A DNA stretch of 64,000 nt, from assembly GCA_951640165.1 (NCBI GenBank), contig OX621255.1, forward strand, positions 5,642,001 to 5,706,000. The letters are read 5' to 3'. The DNA comes from Pseudoips prasinana (taxonomy: Eukaryota > Arthropoda > Insecta > Lepidoptera > Nolidae). Numbering within the stretch: position 1 is the stretch's first letter; every line of letters begins with the position of its first letter. Under the pieces are notes generated by a model. The model saw nothing but the letters and a program-made list of their open reading frames with translations. It searched no databases and had not been told where the DNA came from. The position numbers were made by a program, and so were the translations under genes. Of the stretch, positions 58,804 to 64,000 are shown one piece after another.

Positions 58804-59813
58804 TTACATTTTGTTTACATTACAAGAGTCGCAAAGTGGCTTTTTACAAGTGTAGCAGACTTTGTCTTGTTGAAGTCGGGAACTTCTTTCAGATCTGGGG
58901 CTCTACCGACTAAGTCGGTGAAGATCGATTTCGTGAATGGCGTTCAAATAAATTAATGTTAAAAATGAGTTAATCAATCGTTAAGTCGGCTTCCATGACC
59001 ACATATGACGTCATAATGGTCTGGAATCGATTATCAACGTTGAAGCTGATTTAACGATTGATTAAGTCATGTTTAACCTTTATTTATTTGAACGCCATTT
59101 AAGAAATCGATGTTCGGCAACTTAGCCGGTAGAGCCCTTGATAATAAATTGCAAAAACTTCATGATTACCTTGTATATGTCACGTGGCATAACTTGTGAA
59201 AAACTTTACTACCAGAGTTTTACTCCATAGCTCATTTACTGGAATATTTTTTGCACCGTAGGCACCTAGAGCATAGGAAATAGCGATAAAACTTTCCAGC
59301 TGTTCCAAAGTTAGTATCCAATTGTTGTGGCCTAGTTGCCTATTAGCTTCTCCTTGAGTACATTTCTGAATATGTCTCAATATCTATTATCAATCACAAG
59401 CCTCCACGAATCTGATACCTATACTTCCAGTGAAATTTCTTCTTCCATATGAGGTAGGCCCTGCTTGCTCAGTTATGATATTGTGCCGTGCTCGGCGACT
59501 ACTTTGAGTTGACTCCACTTGAAGTGACCGGGATGTACCGTCGGTAGAGGTAATAAGACCTTGAAGCTCAGAATCATCTGAACTATGGCTCGTGCCTCGG
59601 CCTCGACCACGAGCACAGCTACGAGAACTCGAACTGTGAACGTTTTGTAAAGTTGCAAGAGGTACCTAATCTTCCACACTTCGAACTAAAAAGTGATACC
59701 GCACAATCATCGTCACTACCGCGTTCTGCGCTTTCATGGCCTCAATCCGATTCATCTTCACGAATATTTTGCAAGGTTGTAAGTATTTCTTCATACTGAA
59801 TCCTTCTAGACAT
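58804..59813 (-). pseudogene. piggyBac-like transposase, internally deleted
   Basis: On the - strand, an ATG at 59813 opens MSRRIQYEEILTTLQNIRED followed by a stop and an acidic tract, as in piggyBac N-termini. At 59380-59180 comes the start of the DDE_Tnp_1_7 domain (NWILTLEQLESFIAISYAL, IPVNELWSKT). A shifted segment follows, MPRDIYKVIMKFLQF. The catalytic core is missing; beyond a MITE at 58897-59137 a cysteine-rich C-terminus appears (KVCYTCKKPLCDSC), ending at 58804. Several stops and frame changes make it non-functional. The family call rests on these three segments in the right order. Confidence 0.7.
58897..59137. mobile_element. MITE (GGGCTCTACCG family) inside the piggyBac remnant
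   Basis: A 241-bp element with ~95-bp inverted arms that begin GGGCTCTACCGACTAAGT and share TTTGAACGCCAT. One arm of the same family occurs alone at 12984-13078. Confidence 0.8.
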
Positions 59814-59819
59814 TTTGAC

Positions 59820-60199
59820 AAATTACTTACAATAATTTTGACTAAATTCACGGGCAGTTCAATACGTTAAGTCAAATGGTTTGTCAATTATTCAACATTT
59901 CTCTGGCAAGACTCTCCCGTCTTTTTAGTGTTAAAATTCTTCGAAATTGTGAGTTTTTTTAAATAGATATAATTGTTTATTTGCTTTTATTATGATGGGT
60001 ATTTTAAAGATGTTAGTCATTATTAAAAGACCCATTTTTTCACTTTCTTAGATCAGTGTGTTTCAGCGAATATGATACTATAATCTGCAAACCTGGAAGG
60101 ACGTCCATTGTTGACAACACAAACGAAATTATCCTAAGGTTGGCTATATTTCCTATGACGTGGATGGAGGGTGCTCGATATATTCTGATTTGACGTTAG
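59820..60199. other. Intergenic DNA beside the piggyBac remnant
   Basis: No gene. Terminal repeats of the piggyBac element could lie here but were not recognised. Confidence 0.3.
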
Positions 60200-60455
60200 A
60201 CGGGCCTGTTGGCGTGGTATGTAAATGCTTGCTTTTCACGCTGGAGGTCGTGGGTTCGATTTCCACCCAGGACAGATATTTGTGTGCATGAACATATCTG
60301 TTTGTCCTGAGTCTGGGTGTAATTATCTATATAAGTATGAATTTACAAAAGGAAAGTAGTATATGTAGTATATCAGTTATCTGGTTTCCATAGTATAAGC
60401 TCTGCTTAGTTTGGGATCAGATGGCCGTGTGTAAATTATGTCCCAAGATATTATT
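60200..60455 (+). mobile_element. SINE-B (tRNA-derived), full length
   Basis: GGCCTGTTGGCGTGGTATG head, B-box GGTTCGATTTCC, complete body to CCCAAGATATTATTATT. Confidence 0.8.
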
Positions 60456-60889
60456 ATTATGGGCCAGCATGATCGGTTCCTATATTGTAAAGGTTAAATA
60501 ACTTTAAATAAAAGGTAAAACGTTGTAAACCAAGACCTGCGAGCTACAGTCCACTTAAACTAACTTCCATCAATATTAATGCTATAGACTATCCAGTGTA
60601 TGTTATTAAAAATATAATTTTACTTAATTCCTCTTTCTATTTACTCATGTTATTTGTTCGGTATATTATATCAGTATATTATGTTTACACACACATAATA
60701 CAAATATGGGATTATGCAGTTGTTTTATTTGATCCTTTGTATATAGAATTTAATATTTTATCACGTAAAGGTATTATATTAAAACAACAATTAATCTTGT
60801 TATCAAGTTTATAGCTAATGAGGATGAATATGTTATCTTACTCGTGGGAATAATGAATCTTTAGAGAAAAGCTTATTTCCTGGCCTAGA

Positions 60890-60960
60890 CTGACCCTTTG
60901 GTTAGTGACCCTGATTGCTAAACCAGAGGTCATGGGTTCAATACCCACCAAGGACACCTT
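60890..60960 (+). mobile_element. tRNA-like SINE head
   Basis: CCCTTTGGTTAGTGACCCTG and B-box-like GGTTCAATACCCA, as at 41085. Confidence 0.5.
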
Positions 60961-61019
60961 GAACCAAGCCGGAATTGATCTCGTCGAGGTCACCAAATAA
61001 TTGCGCAGATCTTCAATTA

Positions 61020-61230
61020 GTTGAGGATTTAGAAACGAGAAGTGGGTCCTCGAGTGGCGACCACGAACCGGAAGACGCAGCGTAGGCAGGCCCCCTACAA
61101 GATGGACCGATGATCTTGTGCGGGTCGCTGGAAATCGCTGGATGCGGATAGCGTAAGACCGGCAATTGTGGAGATCTTTGGGGGAGGCCTTTGTCCAGCA
61201 GTGGACGTCTTTCGGCTGATATGATTAGAA
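61020..61230 (+). mobile_element. LINE 3' end (RPPTRWTDDLV type)
   Basis: Translates GRPPTRWTDDLVRVAGNRW, a stop, then RQLWRSLGEAFVQQWTSFG and stop, followed by GCTGATATGAT. The last ~35 bp recur at about 3700, 6070, 33840 and 63527. Confidence 0.7.
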
Positions 61231-61649
61231 ACGAAACTCCTGAATTAGCCTGTTTCTGGTGTACAGATGATAATTAAGAATTTACACAATACAATAGTAG
61301 GTATATAATGTTGACAGTTGTGGAGTCCATAGCGCACTAATTAATTTCCCCGTCACCGTCTGCCGCGACTCATGTCGTTGCCATGGGATTTTATCAGCCG
61401 CAACGTAAAATGGCCCGAACAAATACATTTCCCAAATGTGTTTTGTTTGTGATTGGAGAAATTATTATGGAGTAAGTTAGCTGGATTTCCATAAGAATAC
61501 AAAATTAAAGGAGTTTTTAAAAGTAAGAAGATACACAGAGTTACACTTTACTGTAAAACACTAAAACAATATTGCCAGGGTACGCTGGTTAGTCTGTTAT
61601 TTTTTTTTTTAATCAGTCGTTTATTTGCGGTTTTCTGAAACTATAATTA
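61231..61649. other. AT-rich intergenic DNA
   Basis: No gene or recognised repeat. Confidence 0.3.
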
Positions 61650-62175
61650 AAAACCGGCCAAGTGCGAGGCGGACTCACCCATGTAGGGTTCCGCAGCAGC
61701 AAGTATTTCAATTGATTAAATCGAAGGTAAATTGCGGTTTACCATTTATGACGCATAAAAAAAAACTACTTACTAGATTCCGTTCAAACCAATTTTCGTT
61801 GTTGGTTGACATAGTAATGTACATCATACTTTTTTTTTAGTTTTATCATTCTCTTATTTTAAAAGTTACAGGAGGGGGGGGGGGGGGGACACTCATTTTT
61901 TTCACTTTAGAAGTGTCTCTCGCGCAAACTATTCAGTTGAGAAAAAAATGATTTTAGGAACCTCAATATCATTTTTGAAGACCTATCCATAGACACCCCA
62001 CGTGTATGGGTACGATGAAAAAAAAATTTGAGCTTCAGTTCTATGTATGGGGAACCCCCAAAACTATTATTAATTTTCTATTTTTGTGTAAAAATCTTAA
62101 TGCCCTTCACAGAATACATCTATTTACCAAGTTTCAACAGTACAGCTCTTATAGTTTCGGAAAAAAGTGGCTTAC
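61650..62175 (-). mobile_element. GGTTCCGTAG-family element, truncated
   Basis: AAAACCGGCCAAGTGCGAGG at the left with a G run near 61874; the right end is lost after GAAAAAAGTGGC. Confidence 0.65.
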
Positions 62176-62649
62176 GACGTAAAGTTGTATACCTCTAGAA
62201 CGACAATGTCAGTCCAAAAAATAAACTATATATTGAAAATGGTGCACTACAGGATTTTAAAGAGCTCAGTACGTAAAGTTTCATAGAACGACAATTTAAG
62301 TCCTTTTTTGGACTTTTGTATTATGTATGTCATCATTACAGCTAAAATAAGTCCACTGCTGGACAAGCCTCCCTCAAGAATCGTCTTGGGGGGATATGCC
62401 ATAATCGCCACGCTTGGCAGGCGGGTTGGCGATCGCAGTATGATGGTCGTAGTACTCAGAAGGAAGCTGCTTCCCGTCCTCTGGTAGATATTCCCTCGGG
62501 TCGACTTCTACGCCCCCCACGGGATGAGATGGGGTGATGATATTCTGATTCTGATATTTGTCGCCGTCACCACACAGCATTATGTATGTATGTTCTATAA
62601 ATATATTTTTTGCTTCAAATCATTTTAAGGTGAAAAAAAAACGAGTGTG

Positions 62650-62905
62650 GTTTAGACCCCACGCTTGAAGTAAAACTTAGGTATGTGAAACGTTACTAGC
62701 TATGGGAGAAACAGAGAAAGAAAATGTATGCTCACACCTCTCTCTCTTGCCCCTTCAGTTAACACAAAACGTTACCCTCTCTTTTTATCTTCACTAACTT
62801 ATATCCTCTCAACTTCCGTTCGCCTCGCATTTTCGTAACGCTCTCGACACACATCCACCAGTTTACTTCCAAGTAAAGCGTGCGTGAAGAAGTTTCACAT
62901 CAATA
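62650..62905. repeat. Dispersed repeat shared with 640-825
   Basis: Longer copy, with CCCCACGCTTGAAGTAAAAC near its left and CAAGTAAAGCGTGCGTGAAG near its right, partly complementary, so possibly a MITE. Confidence 0.55.
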
Positions 62906-62923
62906 AAATAACATTTCATAACG

Positions 62924-63062
62924 TATAGACGCCAGCACATCAAGCTACTCCAATCTGTCAATTTTCCCCAATTGAAAGTGAACCTTATGCTTATGTGATA
63001 AAGTTGAAAATCTATAAAACAAATTTGACAGATTTGGGTAGCTGGATGTGCTGGCGTCTGTA
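62924..63062. mobile_element. MITE M1
   Basis: Near-complete 139-bp copy, ends TATAGACGCCAGCACATC / GATGTGCTGGCGTCTGTA. Confidence 0.8.
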
Positions 63063-63182
63063 CAAGATAACATTTAAAAATTATTATGTAACCAAGCCTA
63101 ATCAAGGTCGTTTGGAACGACCAAAGAGTTGCATAAAAAAGTTTTAAACAAAATAAAAAATAACTCGTTCTAAGTCAGAACG

Positions 63183-63322
63183 TACAGACGCCAGCACATC
63201 AAGCTACCCCAATCTGTCAAATTTCGTCAATTGAAAGTGAACCTTATGCATAGGTGATAAAGTTGAAAATCCATAAAAGAAATTTGACAGATTGGAGTAG
63301 TTGGAAGTGCTGGCGTCTGTAC
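63183..63322. mobile_element. MITE M1
   Basis: Second near-complete copy 120 bp from the previous one, same orientation. Confidence 0.8.
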
Positions 63323-63429
63323 ATATACGTAACGATAGAATACGTGACTTCCTTCGAATCTTTTTAAATAGTTTGTTACATAATTAATTACTATTTATAC
63401 TGACCGAAAAACAGCTATAACATGGGCAA

Positions 63430-63565
63430 TATATTTCCTACAAGATGGACCGATGAGGGTCGTTGGAAACCACTGGATGCGAATACCGCAAGACGGGCAA
63501 TTTTGGAGATCTTTGGGGGAGGCCTTTGTCCAACAGTGGACCTCTCTCGGCTGATATGATGAACA
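63430..63565 (+). mobile_element. LINE 3' stub of the same family as 61020
   Basis: ACAAGATGGACCGATGAGG through GGCCTTTGTCCAACAGTGGA matches the 3' part of 61020-61230. It is 5'-truncated. Confidence 0.65.
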
Positions 63566-63569
63566 TGAC

Positions 63570-63811
63570 GGTCACCGTAGCCTAGTTAGTAGTGCTCCTG
63601 CCTACGAAGCTGGTGGTCCTGGGTTCGAATCCCGGTAAGTGCAAATATTTGTGTGATGAGCACGAATATTTGTTTCTGAGTCATGGATGTTTTCTATGTA
63701 TATAAGTATTTATCAATCTATATAAGTATGTAGGTATATCGTCGCCTGGTACCCATAGTACAAGCTTTGCTTAGTTTGGGGCTAGGTTGTTCTGTGTGAC
63801 TGTGTGACATT
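63570..63811 (+). mobile_element. SINE-A (tRNA-derived)
   Basis: A-box TAGCCTAGTTAGTAGTG and B-box GGTTCGAATCCCG; body as in the other copies. Confidence 0.8.
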
Positions 63812-63870
63812 ATAAATGCGAAAGTATTACGGAGCGGATTTTGATGAGACTTTAAAGTAACATAGCTTAC

Positions 63871-64000
63871 TAGATGTGCCCCGTGGATTTACTCGCGTTA
63901 AACTTTATAAATTATAGTCTATGCGTTACTCGGATATATAAGACTATCACAATAACTTAATACAAGCTAGCTAATTATCACTACTATTATAAAATAAATT
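63871..64000 (-). mobile_element. Helitron-like element, cut by the window edge
   Basis: Complement of GTAAATCCACGGGGCACATCTAG, then AAGTTTAACGCGAGTAA; extent beyond the window unknown. Confidence 0.45.

Overview
The window is nuclear DNA from an insect, most likely a moth or butterfly. This rests on three things seen in the sequence. It is AT-rich and dominated by short non-autonomous transposons. Its SINE, Helitron-like and LINE remnants are of types familiar from Lepidoptera. The only intact host genes are two insect-type microsomal cytochrome P450s of the CYP3 clan. There are no operons, ribosome binding sites or CRISPR arrays.

Host genes: two paralogous P450s lie tail to tail. CYP-A is on the + strand (exon 1 26602-27973, exon 2 36568-36770, 524 aa). 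CYP-B is on the - strand (exon 1 56779-58150, exon 2 50066-50280, 528 aa). Both first exons are exactly 1372 nt, and both are split by a phase-1 intron inside the glycine codon two residues after the heme cysteine. The introns have swollen with transposons to 8.6 kb and 6.5 kb. Both genes keep all P450 signature motifs and an N-terminal membrane anchor, so both look functional. Their probable role is NADPH-dependent oxidation of plant toxins, xenobiotics or endogenous lipophiles at the ER. Two GC-richer segments (7.4-7.8 kb and 38.8-38.9 kb, - strand) look like promoter plus non-coding first exon, but no coding exon is visible for either.

Mobile DNA by region: 1-26 kb holds tRNA-derived SINEs (families called A, B, C and E here), a 5S-rRNA-like SINE (D), Helitron-like elements including a 2.8 kb one built of ~150-bp units, MITEs and LINE stubs. 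The CYP-A intron carries a 4.57 kb foldback element with about 340-bp tandem units in its inverted arms, a separate 283-bp palindrome, a hAT remnant and a composite SINE/DNA element that also occurs at 16.6-17.5 kb. The 36.8-50 kb interval between the gene 3' ends holds several long hairpins, an R1-like LINE end and a broken ~4 kb RTE/BovB-like LINE, which sits inside a SINE and is itself interrupted by a second LINE. The CYP-B intron holds nested Helitrons and SINEs, a perfect 291-bp tandem duplication and a LINE end. Beyond CYP-B lies a piggyBac remnant with a MITE at its internal deletion, then more SINEs and MITEs.

The most notable pattern is the number of long inverted repeats in or beside the P450 genes: in the CYP-A intron, just past the CYP-A stop codon, between the genes, and downstream of CYP-B. 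If transcribed, these could form long dsRNA. That consequence is inference; the inverted repeats themselves are read directly from the sequence.
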